A stretch of DNA of 64,000 nt from JABSQH01 sp039177505 (GCA_039177505.1 JBCDFR010000012.1:1-64000); one strand, 5' to 3'. Counted from the stretch's first letter, positions 34,565 through 42,996 are shown. Translations and numbers: made by a program. The notes: generated by a model from the letters alone, not told the origin.

Positions 34565-35242
34565 TCAGAACAGCTCGCCTTGACCGGCGGGCGGACGCCG
34601 ACGGATTGCCGTCCAGGGGATGTCGTGGTCCATGAACACCCATGTGCGGCGGTGAATCGCCGACGGCCCGTGGCCCCGGAGCGCAGAGACATGGGTCGGG
34701 CACGGGTACCCCTTGTTGGTGTCGAACGACCACGGCGGGTAGTGCGCTGCCAGCTCGCGCATCTGGCGATCTCGGACCACCTTGGCGAGCACACTTGCAG
34801 CGGCGACGCTGAGACACCGTCGATCGGCCTTGACCGCCAGCTCGACGTGGTCGACGGCAGGACTCACAAAGTCCCACCGCCCGTCGGTGACCGCGGCGTC
34901 GGGCCGCACGTCGAGTTGTTCGATGGCTCGGCGGGCCGCAAGTTTCTGCGCCGCTGACATGCCGAGCGTGTCGCACTCGGACTGCGTGGCACCACCGACG
35001 GCCCATGTCGAACACCACGCCGCGAGCTTGTCGAACAGGCGCTCGCGTTCGGCCTCGGTCAGCAGCTTGCTGTCGCGCACTCCCTGAATCCGGCGGTCAT
35101 CGGGGATCACCGCCGCACCGACCATCAGCGGTCCGGCCCACGCACCACGCCCGACCTCATCGATTCCGACGACCACCTCGTGCCCGCGTTCGTGCAGCGA
35201 TCGTTCGATCGCCCTCGTGGGCGCACGCGATTTCACAACCAT
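34565..35242 (-). CDS. rnhB: Ribonuclease HII
   Basis: The 225-residue enzyme cuts RNA in RNA-DNA hybrids and removes single ribonucleotides. 'VVGIDEVGRGAWAGPLMVGA' holds the first two acidic ligands (D, E), 'GVRDSKLLT' the conserved Asp-Ser-Lys, and 'CLSVAAASVLAKVVRDRQM' the later helix with catalytic Asp. 'YPCPTHVSALRGHGPSAIHR' ends the domain. ATG 35242 is preferred, leaving 10 nt after the upstream stop; GTG 35269 would overlap it. It is co-directional with the unknown gene before it. Confidence 0.93.
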   Translation of the reverse strand: MVVKSRAPTRAIERSLHERGHEVVVGIDEVGRGAWAGPLMVGAAVIPDDRRIQGVRDSKLLTEAERERLFDKLAAWCSTWAVGGATQSECDTLGMSAAQKLAARRAIEQLDVRPDAAVTDGRWDFVSPAVDHVELAVKADRRCLSVAAASVLAKVVRDRQMRELAAHYPPWSFDTNKGYPCPTHVSALRGHGPSAIHRRTWVFMDHDIPWTAIRRRPPAGQGELF

Positions 35243-35252
35243 CGACGAGCGC

Positions 35253-36470
35253 TCATGCGATGTCGCCACCGTCGGGCATCTCGCCCAGACTCAACGTCCG
35301 CACAGCCCGCACGGCCTGCCACAGGCCCTCGCCCCGCACTTCACTCGTCGCCCACGAGCCATCGACAGCCGGCGCGGTGAGTTCGATCGGCGTTCCGTGC
35401 TGCTCCCATAAGACGGCCGGACGGTCGCCGTGCCAGCGAACCGCGTACGACACAGTGGTGTCGATCCCGATCGGCACCGTGTACACCTCGAAGTTGGCGC
35501 CCCGCCACGCAGCCGCGATCCCGATCGGCAACACGGCGCCGTCCTCGGCCAGGCACCGCTCAACATCTCGCACGAAACGTCCAGCTGACAGCCCCCGCTG
35601 CACCGAGGCGAGCGCTGTCGGCGGTGCATCATCGAGGCCACGCCCATCGCGGCGCCGCCGTTTGAGCAGTCGACGGACGTCTCGTGCCGCCGTGTCATCT
35701 CCCGCGAGCTGCGCCATTCGAGCAACGGCACCGAGCGCGTCGTCGACCGCGGCGTCGTCGCGCTTGGCTACCGCGGCCACCGGTTCGATGATCTCGGGCA
35801 TCCACGCCTCACCCGGCTCGCCGAGGCGTACGAGCTCGGCGATGTCGAACACCGTGTCGAGCGAATCGGTGAGCGTTGGCCCGTCGAGTAGCAGGTCACA
35901 GCGAGCGGCAACCACTGCGTCGGCGAGCGCTTCGTCGGGCAACACGAGGCGGCTGGCCTGCTCGGCCGTCTGACGCCAACCCCGAGCGACGGCCAACCAG
36001 TCGGGAAGCTGGCCAGGCACGACGTAGTCCAACGACGCCGAGTGGTCGTGGGCGATCGCCACACGCACACGTGCGCGATGAGCCACTGGCAACACGATCG
36101 TGTCGTCCGGCAGCTCGATGCCCTGGGGCGGTACCGAACTCGGCGGTCGATCGGTGAGCAGCGGCGCTCCGTGGAGCGCGGCGGCAATGGGCAGCGGCGA
36201 GTCGTTCTCGATTTCGATCACCGTGAGACCACCATGATCCGGCACCGACCACACACGCTGCACCGCATCGCCGTCAAGCACGCGCATTCGCGTCTCGACC
36301 ACCGGGGCCCCCTCGATGCGCTGCTGACGCACAGCGACCTCGTCGACAGCGACATGCCAGCGGTCTTCCGCGGCCACCGCCCAGCCAACCTCATGTACGT
36401 CGGTCACGACGTGCCCACGGTCGGTCACGGTGGCCCGCCACGCCTGCCCGGTCACACCCGTTGTGGTCAC
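35253..36470 (-). CDS. Unrecognised 405-residue protein
   Basis: I do not recognise a family. The N-terminal 220 residues look all-beta ('WRATVTDRGHVVTDVHEVGWAV', 'VVETRMRVLDGDAVQRVW', 'LTVIEIENDSPLPIAAAL'), like a carbohydrate-enzyme sandwich domain. The rest is helical ('DEALADAVVAARCDLLL', 'VAAVAKRDDAAVDDALGAVARM'), like an alpha-alpha toroid. The architecture resembles glycoside-processing proteins, but no catalytic acid can be pointed to. GTG 36470 is selected by TACCGT six bases upstream. It shares an operon with rnhB (10-nt gap) and is divergent from cofC. Confidence 0.65.
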   Translation of the reverse strand: MTTTGVTGQAWRATVTDRGHVVTDVHEVGWAVAAEDRWHVAVDEVAVRQQRIEGAPVVETRMRVLDGDAVQRVWSVPDHGGLTVIEIENDSPLPIAAALHGAPLLTDRPPSSVPPQGIELPDDTIVLPVAHRARVRVAIAHDHSASLDYVVPGQLPDWLAVARGWRQTAEQASRLVLPDEALADAVVAARCDLLLDGPTLTDSLDTVFDIAELVRLGEPGEAWMPEIIEPVAAVAKRDDAAVDDALGAVARMAQLAGDDTAARDVRRLLKRRRRDGRGLDDAPPTALASVQRGLSAGRFVRDVERCLAEDGAVLPIGIAAAWRGANFEVYTVPIGIDTTVSYAVRWHGDRPAVLWEQHGTPIELTAPAVDGSWATSEVRGEGLWQAVRAVRTLSLGEMPDGGDIA

Positions 36471-36476
36471 GGCGTC

Positions 36477-36482
36477 ACGGTA
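36477..36482 (-). promoter_or_regulatory. -10 element TACCGT, leaderless start
   Basis: It lies 6 nt before GTG 36470 on the minus strand. Confidence 0.5.
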
Positions 36483-36563
36483 CCGGCGGGATCGATCCAA
36501 GGTGACAGCGTCGGTGATCGGGGCGAAGCTCGCGCCGCATCGGCGACCCGAGACTCGCCGCCG

Positions 36564-36569
36564 TAGCCT
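36564..36569 (+). promoter_or_regulatory. -10 element TAGCCT, leaderless start
   Basis: It lies 7 nt before GTG 36577. Confidence 0.55.
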
Positions 36570-36576
36570 GCGGCTC

Positions 36577-37185
36577 GTGCAAGTCGCCGTATTGGTCCCG
36601 GTCAAGCGGTTCACCGCGGCCAAGGGTCGACTGCGAGGCGTGATTCCAGACGACGATCGTGCGCAACTGGCCCAGTGGATGGCCGAGCAGGTGCTCACCG
36701 CCTGCGCGGGACTCGAGTGCTTTGTTGCCTGCGACGACGACGACGTCCGTTCGTGGGCCGAAACGCGCGGAGCCACGGTCACGTGGGGCCCCGAGCTCGG
36801 CCTCAATCGGGCCGTCGATGACGGTGTGGCGACCATTGCGGAACGCGGCTTCGATCACGTGATCGTGTCGCACGCCGATCTGCCGCTCCCGGTCGCGCTG
36901 CCCACCATCGCGCGGGCCGGCACGATCACCCTGGTCCCTGACCGCCGCCTCGACGGGACGAACGTGATGTCCTTTCCCACCGATCACCGAGTGGCTGCGT
37001 CATACGGCGGCGGGTCGTTCCGGCGGCACCTCGCGGCAGCCCAAGTACTCGGCCACTCGATCGAGGTGCGCCGAGACCACCATCTTTCGCTCGACCTCGA
37101 CACCGTCGAGGATCTGCATCATCCCCTCGTGGAGGAGGTACTCCCACCATGGCTGCGAACGAACCCGGCCAACCCGGCGGACTGA
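36577..37185 (+). CDS. cofC: 2-phospho-L-lactate / phosphoenolpyruvate guanylyltransferase (F420 biosynthesis)
   Basis: The 202-residue nucleotidyltransferase is also called FbiD. 'VAVLVPVKRFTAAKGRLRGV' is the start motif of the family, 'HVIVSHADLPLP' the metal-binding Asp region, and 'TNVMSFPTD', 'YGGGSFRRHLAAA' and 'LDLDTVEDL' the C-terminal signature. It makes the guanylylated precursor of coenzyme F420, consistent with the two LLM oxidoreductases in this window. GTG 36577 is supported by its -10 element. It overlaps the deacetylase by 37 nt. Confidence 0.92.
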   Translation: MQVAVLVPVKRFTAAKGRLRGVIPDDDRAQLAQWMAEQVLTACAGLECFVACDDDDVRSWAETRGATVTWGPELGLNRAVDDGVATIAERGFDHVIVSHADLPLPVALPTIARAGTITLVPDRRLDGTNVMSFPTDHRVAASYGGGSFRRHLAAAQVLGHSIEVRRDHHLSLDLDTVEDLHHPLVEEVLPPWLRTNPANPAD

Positions 37186-37925
37186 ACCACAAGGCACTCG
37201 ACGAGTTCAGCCGAAACCTGGCCACGCCGCAGAAGGCATTGGCGATCGGCGCACACCCCGACGACGTGGAGTTCGGATGTGGCGGCACCTTGGCCAAGTG
37301 GGCAGCGGCCGGCTGCACCGTGCACCACGTCGTGTGCACCGATGGATCGAAAGGGACGTGGAACCCCGATGCCGACGTCGCCGAACTCGCGGCGACGCGG
37401 CAGGTCGAACAGCGAGCAGCTGCACGACGACTGGCAGGCACCAACGCCGGCGAGGTGCGGTTTCTCGGAGTGGTGGACGGCGAGCTCGAAAACACGCGCG
37501 AGCTCCGCGGCCGAGTCGCCGCGATCATCCGCGAGCTGCAACCCGACGTCGTGCTGGGGCACGACCCCTGGAAGCGCTATCGCCTGCACCCCGACCACCG
37601 CAACGCCGGCCTGATCGCCTGCGACGCGATCGTCGCCGCCCGTGATCCACACTTCTTCAAAGAGCACGAACACCCCCACCATCGACCCGACTCGCTCTTG
37701 CTGTGGGAAGCCGACCAACCCGACCACGTCGAAGACGTGTCGTCAGCGATCGACGCGAAGCTCTCGGCGCTCGCGGCGCACGAGTCGCAGTTCGAATCGA
37801 CGATGAAAACGACCGAGTCCGACCTCTCGGCATTCGACGACCGGATTCGCGCCCGTCTGGCCGGCCTCGGCGAGCCGCACGGATTCGCTGCCGCAGAGGT
37901 CTTCAAGCTCATTCCCGACCTCTAG
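37149..37925 (+). CDS. PIG-L family deacetylase
   Basis: The 258-residue LmbE-like zinc deacetylase has 'LAIGAHPDDVEFGCGGTL', holding the HPDD motif, 'VCTDGSKGTW', and a C-terminal 'YRLHPDHRNAG', where the third metal-binding His lies. Relatives remove acetyl groups from GlcNAc-inositol (mycothiol synthesis, MshB) or cleave mycothiol conjugates (Mca). Length and motif order allow either. It starts inside the cofC end, so the two are probably co-translated. A strong hairpin follows the stop codon. Confidence 0.88.
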   Translation: MAANEPGQPGGLNHKALDEFSRNLATPQKALAIGAHPDDVEFGCGGTLAKWAAAGCTVHHVVCTDGSKGTWNPDADVAELAATRQVEQRAAARRLAGTNAGEVRFLGVVDGELENTRELRGRVAAIIRELQPDVVLGHDPWKRYRLHPDHRNAGLIACDAIVAARDPHFFKEHEHPHHRPDSLLLWEADQPDHVEDVSSAIDAKLSALAAHESQFESTMKTTESDLSAFDDRIRARLAGLGEPHGFAAAEVFKLIPDL

Positions 37926-37943
37926 CGCAAGCGCCTCCGGACG

Positions 37944-37976
37944 CGACGATGGGGAGCCCTACGGCTCCCCATCGTC
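37944..37976. terminator. Strong convergent hairpin
   Basis: GACGATGGGGAGCC and GGCTCCCCATCGTC pair over 14 bp around about four loop bases, between the deacetylase stop and the convergent Lys-rich gene. There is no T-tract on either side, so it is probably Rho-assisted or a bidirectional barrier. Confidence 0.75.
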
Positions 37977-38006
37977 GCACCACTCCGGCAGGACGCCGGA
38001 AGTTGG

Positions 38007-38390
38007 CTACTTCCTCTTGGCAGCAGCCTTCTTCTTGGTGGCCTTCTTCTTCGCAGGCGCCTTCTTGGCCGCAGCCTTCTTCTTCGCAGGCGCCTTCTTG
38101 GCCGCAGCCTTCTTCTTCGCAGGCGCCTTCTTGGCCGCAGCCTTCTTCTTCGCAGGCGCCTTCTTCGCAGTTGCCTTCTTCTTCGCAGGCGCCTTCTTCG
38201 CAGTTGCCTTCTTCTTCGCAGGCGCCTTCTTCGCAGTTGCCTTCTTCTTCGCAGTTGCCTTCTTCTTCGCAGGCGCCTTCTTCGCAGTTGCCTTCTTCTT
38301 CGCAGGCGCCTTCTTCGCAGTTGCCTTCTTCTTGGCCGTCGACTTCTTCGCCGCAGCCTTTTTCTTCGCAGGCTTCTTGGTTGCTGCCAT
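38007..38390 (-). CDS. Histone-H1-like Lys/Ala-rich DNA-binding tail protein
   Basis: The 127 residues are made almost only of Lys, Ala, Pro and Thr. A nine-residue unit such as 'KKAPAKKKATA' is repeated about ten times. It matches the C-terminal half of mycobacterial HupB, but here it is a separate gene starting 4 nt after the HU stop and in another frame. It likely compacts or coats DNA together with HU. The opposite strand looks like a Phe/Ala membrane protein, but that is an artefact of AAG codons. Confidence 0.88.
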   Translation of the reverse strand: MAATKKPAKKKAAAKKSTAKKKATAKKAPAKKKATAKKAPAKKKATAKKKATAKKAPAKKKATAKKAPAKKKATAKKAPAKKKAAAKKAPAKKKAAAKKAPAKKKAAAKKAPAKKKATKKKAAAKRK

Positions 38391-38394
38391 CAGG

Positions 38395-38682
38395 TCACTT
38401 CTTCCCTGGGTTGAGTGCGGCCTTCAGCGTGGAGCTGGCCGAGAACTTCATTGCGGTCGACGCGGCGATCTTCACCGGAGCACCCGTCTGCGGGTTGCGG
38501 CCGGTACGGGCGCTGCGCTTGGTGGTGCTGAATGTGCCAAAGCCGGCCCACGCCACCTTGTCGCCCTTCTTCGTCTCGGCGACGACGTAGTCGAAGAACG
38601 CACCGAGCGTGCGCTCGGCGTCCGCCTTCGAGACACCGGCGGCGTCCGCCACGGATGCGATCATTTCTGCTTTGGTTGCCAT
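38395..38682 (-). CDS. HU-family nucleoid protein
   Basis: The protein is 95 residues, the standard HU length. 'ATKAEMIASVADAAGVSKADAE' begins the helical dimer half, 'GDKVAWAGFGTFSTTKRSARTGRNPQTG' in two parts is the beta-arm with the Pro tip, and 'SASSTLKAALNPGKK' closes it. It bends and packs DNA. An AGAGGA ribosome site lies 5 nt before ATG 38682, stronger than most genes here, which fits high expression. It is followed by the Lys-rich gene. Confidence 0.95.
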   Translation of the reverse strand: MATKAEMIASVADAAGVSKADAERTLGAFFDYVVAETKKGDKVAWAGFGTFSTTKRSARTGRNPQTGAPVKIAASTAMKFSASSTLKAALNPGKK

Positions 38683-38991
38683 CGAGTCCTCTTTCGGTCT
38701 CAGTTCGAGTTCGGGTTGTTGCGTCCAACGGCCTCGTCGGACGTGATCGACGTCGGTGCCGATCGCGCTCCATCAGAACGACGATCGAGGGCTACGTTCA
38801 AGCACCCATCTCATTGCATTTGCAATGGTTCTCTCGTCTGGCCCTTACCGGTACTGGGTGTCGAATTCGGTCATCGCCCGATTCGGCTCTCGAGCGCCGC
38901 GGATCCACCATCGATCGAGCGGGCTGCGCTACAACAGAGCCGTTGGGTATCGAACCGATTCACGCGAATCTGCGACACGTCAGCTGAGGGT
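38683..38991. other. 309-bp divergent region between hup and phoH
   Basis: The region holds the HU ribosome site, a possible minus-strand -10 (TAGCCCT, 38788-38794) and, 17 nt further upstream, an AT-rich dyad. No RNA gene or additional coding sequence is seen. Confidence 0.5.
38812..38827. promoter_or_regulatory. 16-bp AT-rich dyad, candidate operator
   Basis: CATTGCA and TGCAATG are perfect inverse complements around TT. The dyad stands out in this GC-rich DNA and covers the -35 position of the putative hup promoter. Confidence 0.4.
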
Positions 38992-40407
38992 ATGGTGACC
39001 GACCTACTTCCGCCCACTGACCGCCCCACGACTGCGACGCCCGCCGCGGCGAAGCAGTCGACGAGTACCGCCGCCGGGCAACGAACCCGGCTAGTACTCG
39101 ACACCTCGGTACTGATCTCCGACCCCTCCTGCGTGTCGGCGTTCAGTGACTGCGATGTCGTCATCCCGCTCACGGTGGTCGAAGAACTCGACGGCCTGAA
39201 ACGTCGACTCGACGACGTCGGCCGTTCGGCGCGTGCGGCACTGCGGTCGCTCGAGGAGTTGCGCGTCCGCCATGGCGGCTCGTTGGCCCACCCGGTGCCG
39301 ACCGATGCCGGCGGAACGTTGCAGATCGAGATCAACAACATCCGGAAGCACCTGCTGGTGGAACACGGACTCGATCCATCGATCCCCGACAACCGAATCA
39401 TCGGCGCAGCGATCGGACAGGCCGAACTCGGCCCGACGACCATGGTCTCCAACGACTCAGCGCTGCGAATCAAGGCCGCTCACCTCGGCGTGTCGGCTGC
39501 CGAACATCAGCTGGCTCGCCGAGACGACCAGCACTCCGCAGCGGGATGGTCGACACTCGAGGCGCCACACGAGTTGATCGACTGCCTCTACGCCGCGGGC
39601 GCAGTCGCCATCGACGCGCTGGCCGAGCACGGCGCCGCACCGGAAACTACGTTCGAACAGAACGAGTTCGCCGTGCTGCGGTGTGGGTCACAGTCGGCGC
39701 TGGTGCGCGTCGTCGGCGACGAGTTCGTGTTGCTGTCCTCTGCCGTGCCCGAAGCGTGGGGCCTCCGGCCCCGCAGCAAAGAGCAGCGCTTTGCACTCGA
39801 GCTGTTGCTCGACCCGTCGATCTCGGTGCTTGCGCTCGATGGCCGGGCGGGGACGGGCAAGACGATCCTGGCGATTGCGGCCGGCCTCGAGCAGGTCGTC
39901 GAGCAGAACCGTTTCGAGCGTCTCGCCGTCTACCGCCCGCTGGTGCCGGTCGGCCGCGCCGACGTGGGATTTCTCCCCGGCGGCCTCGACGAGAAGCTCG
40001 ACCCGTGGATGGCCGCCATTCACGACGCAGTCGTCGCCCTGACCGATCGCGGCAACATCAACGACGCCCGCGACCTCGTCGACGAGCTCACCGACCGCGG
40101 CCAGTTGTCGCTCGAATCGGTGACGTTCTTGCGCGGCCGATCACTCCAGCGACAGATGGTGGTCATCGACGAAGCCCAGAACCTCGAGCCGACCACGTTG
40201 CGGACCATCCTGACCCGCGTTGGCGACGGTACAAAAGTCGTGTTCACCGGCGACACCAGCCAGATCGACGCGCCCTACCTGGCCGAGTCGAACAACGCGC
40301 TGAGTGTGCTCAGTTCGGCATTCGCTGGCCAACGCTGCTTCGGCCACATCACCCTCACCGCGTGTGAGCGCAGTGATGTCGCCAGCTTGGCCGCAGAGCT
40401 CCTCTGA
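38992..40407 (+). CDS. PIN-PhoH fusion (PhoH2/YlaK-like ATPase)
   Basis: The protein has 471 residues. A PIN ribonuclease domain fills about 30-165: 'RLVLDTSVLISDP' (first acidic residue), 'VVIPLTVVEELDGLKR', 'NRIIGAAIGQAE' and 'TTMVSNDSALRIKA' (later acids). A PhoH helicase/ATPase domain follows: Walker A 'DGRAGTGKTILAIAAG' near residue 282 and Walker B 'MVVIDEAQNLEP' near 390, with 'VVFTGDTSQID'. Such fusions unwind and cut RNA. ATG 38992 or GTG 38995 may start it; GAGGG lies directly upstream. Confidence 0.9.
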   Translation: MVTDLLPPTDRPTTATPAAAKQSTSTAAGQRTRLVLDTSVLISDPSCVSAFSDCDVVIPLTVVEELDGLKRRLDDVGRSARAALRSLEELRVRHGGSLAHPVPTDAGGTLQIEINNIRKHLLVEHGLDPSIPDNRIIGAAIGQAELGPTTMVSNDSALRIKAAHLGVSAAEHQLARRDDQHSAAGWSTLEAPHELIDCLYAAGAVAIDALAEHGAAPETTFEQNEFAVLRCGSQSALVRVVGDEFVLLSSAVPEAWGLRPRSKEQRFALELLLDPSISVLALDGRAGTGKTILAIAAGLEQVVEQNRFERLAVYRPLVPVGRADVGFLPGGLDEKLDPWMAAIHDAVVALTDRGNINDARDLVDELTDRGQLSLESVTFLRGRSLQRQMVVIDEAQNLEPTTLRTILTRVGDGTKVVFTGDTSQIDAPYLAESNNALSVLSSAFAGQRCFGHITLTACERSDVASLAAELL

Positions 40408-40474
40408 GCAGGGCCTGCGATCACGTCTCGCTCGCGATCAAGCCATCCGTGCATCGTGTGTGACACCGGCGATC

Positions 40475-40480
40475 TAACGT
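40475..40480 (+). promoter_or_regulatory. -10 element TAACGT, leaderless start
   Basis: It lies 7 nt before GTG 40488. Confidence 0.55.
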
Positions 40481-40487
40481 CGACCGT

Positions 40488-41102
40488 GTGACGATTCCCC
40501 GGCTCGCCGTGCTCGATCTGGAGACCTCCGGTCTCCGGGCGGCGCGCCACCGGATCCTCCAGGCGGCCACGATCACCATCGATGCCGACGGGCACGAACT
40601 CGGCGCATGGTCGTCGTACGTGCGGCTGCGGTGGCCACTGCAGCGAGTCGGCCCGCGACGCATCCACGGCATCAGGCGCTCGACACTGCGTGGTGCCCCA
40701 CGGCTAGGCGATGCGCTCGCGGCGCTCGCCGACGCGCTCGACGGAACGCTCGTCGCCGCACATCATGCAGCGTTCGACGTCGAGTTCGTTCGCGCCGCTG
40801 CACTCCACGCCGAACCCGATGTACGCGCCCGACTGCTGGCGGCCACCGAGCGATCCCTCTGCACACTCGAAATGTCGCGCGCCACCGACCCCGACCGCAG
40901 ACGTTCGCACCGCCTGACCGACGTGTGCCGCTACTACGACATCACGATCGACCGCCCCCACGACGCCCGCTGCGACGCGCGGGCTACGGCTGCGCTCGTC
41001 CCGATTCTGCTGGCCGAACTCGGAGTCAAATCGTTCGATCAGCTTGAGCCATTCTTGGTGCCTGCGCCGACGTCGGCGCTCGCTGCAGCTGCACCGTCAT
41101 AG
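40488..41102 (+). CDS. DEDDh 3'-5' exonuclease (DnaQ-like)
   Basis: The 204-residue RNase-T/DnaQ-fold nuclease has 'LAVLDLETSGLRAARHRIL' with the first D-x-E pair, 'VAAHHAAFDVEFVRAAA' (second Asp), and 'RPHDARCDARATAALVPIL' (His and final Asp). It could proofread or trim DNA or RNA. The last 64 bases overlap the 3' end of the convergent pafC, an unusually long tail-to-tail overlap. Confidence 0.88.
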   Translation: MTIPRLAVLDLETSGLRAARHRILQAATITIDADGHELGAWSSYVRLRWPLQRVGPRRIHGIRRSTLRGAPRLGDALAALADALDGTLVAAHHAAFDVEFVRAAALHAEPDVRARLLAATERSLCTLEMSRATDPDRRRSHRLTDVCRYYDITIDRPHDARCDARATAALVPILLAELGVKSFDQLEPFLVPAPTSALAAAAPS

Positions 41103-42043
41103 CGCTCGCGAATCGCCACAGCTAACGCCGCCGCGCCGGCTACCGCGCCCGATGGGCTCACGCACTCGGCGTTGTCGCCGAGCCGAAGCAGCAACCGACT
41201 CAACCAACGCTCGCTGCTCATCGGCAGCACCACCTCGAGGCGGCCGTCGCGCAGCACTTCGACCGAGTCGACGGCGTAGTGCTCGCGCACCCATTGGGCT
41301 GGCGGACGCAGCCGCAACGTGGCGCGCGGGACGTCGTCGTCGAAGAACGCTGGCCGATCGACCGGAGCAGCCAGCGCCGGACCGCAACCACCGGTGCGCG
41401 TCGCATCGTCGATGCGATCAATGCGGAACGTTCGGCGCTCGCCGGAGCGATCGTCGTCGGCAACGACGTACCAATGCCCACCATCGGCAAACACATGACG
41501 TGGCACGACGCGGCGAGTTGTCGTCGTGTCGCTCGCCGGCGAGTAGTAGACGATCTCGAATTCGTCGCCATCGGCAACGGCATCGACGAACGTGTCGACC
41601 AGCGCCGGGCGATCGAGTTCGAGTACCAGCCCAGCGGTGTCATCCCCTGGCGCGTCATCGACGATGCCGATGTCGTGAAGGGCGTCGCCGATCTTGGCCA
41701 ACCCGCTGGCCAGCGGTCCCGCGGGATCAGCGCCGGGGAGCTGCATCGCCGCTCGTCCTGCGGTCAACAGGGTGAAGCCCTCTGGCGCGGTTAACCGCAG
41801 CGGCCTAGTGAACAGTCGTGGCACTCCGATCACGACGACGCCGTCGTCGATGAACACGTCGACCATCTCGTCGACGAACGGTGGGAGCCCGCACATCGCC
41901 ACGAGTTCGAGATCGTGTTCGAGCTCGTCCACGGATGCGTCGAACCGTGTGGCGACCTCTTCGAGTGGTACCTCGCCGCGCTCCATCAGCCACGGCAGCA
42001 TCACCAAAAGCCGCCGCAATCGCGTCTCGGCCTTCGTCGTCAT
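41039..42043 (-). CDS. pafC: WYL-domain regulator PafC-like
   Basis: The protein has 334 residues. The N-terminal winged helix ('RLRRLLVMLPWLMERGEVPLEEVATRF' over two helices) is followed by a WYL domain with 'FEIVYYSPASDTTTTRRVVPR' and 'HWYVVADDDRSGERRTFRIDRI', split across strands, and a WCX extension. With PafB it forms an activator of the RecA-independent DNA-damage response in actinobacteria, probably binding a nucleic-acid ligand through WYL. It starts as ATGA on the pafB stop. Confidence 0.88.
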   Translation of the reverse strand: MTTKAETRLRRLLVMLPWLMERGEVPLEEVATRFDASVDELEHDLELVAMCGLPPFVDEMVDVFIDDGVVVIGVPRLFTRPLRLTAPEGFTLLTAGRAAMQLPGADPAGPLASGLAKIGDALHDIGIVDDAPGDDTAGLVLELDRPALVDTFVDAVADGDEFEIVYYSPASDTTTTRRVVPRHVFADGGHWYVVADDDRSGERRTFRIDRIDDATRTGGCGPALAAPVDRPAFFDDDVPRATLRLRPPAQWVREHYAVDSVEVLRDGRLEVVLPMSSERWLSRLLLRLGDNAECVSPSGAVAGAAALAVAIRERYDGAAAASADVGAGTKNGSS

Positions 42044-42996
42044 GATGCGGCCTCGCCGCGGGCGATCACCGCATCGAGCTCGGCGACGACCGTCTCGCGC
42101 AGGTCGGCGGGGGCCAGCACCTCGGCATGCTGGGCCAACCCGAGTATCCACGAGACGAATGCGTCGCGGTTCGCCGCCGGCACGCTCACGACGACCGCCC
42201 CGTCGGGGGACCGTTCGACGACGCGATCATCCCCGACCTCAGCGACCACCCCGCCGGCGCGCGGCCGGTCGATCCGCACCAGGGCGTCGATGTCGTCGTC
42301 GGCAACGTGACCGATGAGCTTCGGATCAGACGGGAACGCATCGCGGGGGTCGAAGCTCTCGGGGCGAGCGAAAGCTCCGGGCTCGCTCAGAGTGAGTGCG
42401 CCGTCATCGATGCGGTCGACGCGGAACGTGCGCTTGGCCTGGCGATCGTGATCGAACCCGACGACGTACCAGAAGCCACCGCGCAGTAGCAGGCCCCACG
42501 GATCGATACGGCGAGCGACACCTCGATAGCCGAACTCGACCGTCGAGCGTTGCGCGATCGCCACACGGAGTTCGGGAAGCTCGGCCCGATCGGGGACGAC
42601 TGCGCTGACCGCTACCGGCGCGCCGATCGGTGAACCGCCAAGTTTGCGGATCGCCTCGTCTCCAGCGCTTGAGCCGGTGTGCACCGCAGCGACGGCGAGC
42701 TGCACGGCGCGCATCTCCTCGGGCGTCAAGTCGAGGTCGGCCAGTTCGTAGGCGGACCGATCGATCCGATACTTCGTCGACCCCGCACCCGGCCCGCCGA
42801 CCACAGTCGACGTGTCGATTGGTACTCCGATCGATCGCAGTGCCGCCTTGTCACGCTCGAACGCGGCCCGTCGATTGCGCTCACCGGCTGGATATTGACC
42901 GTCGAGTTCACCAGCGATCTCGACAAGCGTCAACGGTCGAGGCGTTTCGAGCAACAGCGCCAGCAGGTTGGTCAGCCGCTCGAGACGGTCGACCAT
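42040..42996 (-). CDS. pafB: WYL-domain regulator PafB-like
   Basis: The protein has 318 residues. 'VDRLERLTNLLALLLETPRPL' begins the DNA-binding wing, with 'AFERDKAALRSIGVPI' typical of PafB. The WYL part shows 'STVEFGYRGVARRIDPWGLL' and 'GGFWYVVGFDHDRQAKRTFRVDRI', split over strands. It is the partner of pafC in damage-response activation. It overlaps its neighbours by ATGA on both sides, so three genes including the upstream B12-binding protein are one coupled transcript. Confidence 0.9.
   Translation of the reverse strand: MVDRLERLTNLLALLLETPRPLTLVEIAGELDGQYPAGERNRRAAFERDKAALRSIGVPIDTSTVVGGPGAGSTKYRIDRSAYELADLDLTPEEMRAVQLAVAAVHTGSSAGDEAIRKLGGSPIGAPVAVSAVVPDRAELPELRVAIAQRSTVEFGYRGVARRIDPWGLLLRGGFWYVVGFDHDRQAKRTFRVDRIDDGALTLSEPGAFARPESFDPRDAFPSDPKLIGHVADDDIDALVRIDRPRAGGVVAEVGDDRVVERSPDGAVVVSVPAANRDAFVSWILGLAQHAEVLAPADLRETVVAELDAVIARGEAAS

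Noticed and set aside
38041..38390. Regular short repeats resembling a CRISPR array, and on the plus strand a Phe/Ala-rich putative membrane protein
   Set aside because: The repeats are codon repeats of the Lys/Ala/Pro tail gene with no spacers, and the Phe-rich frame is the complement of Lys codons.
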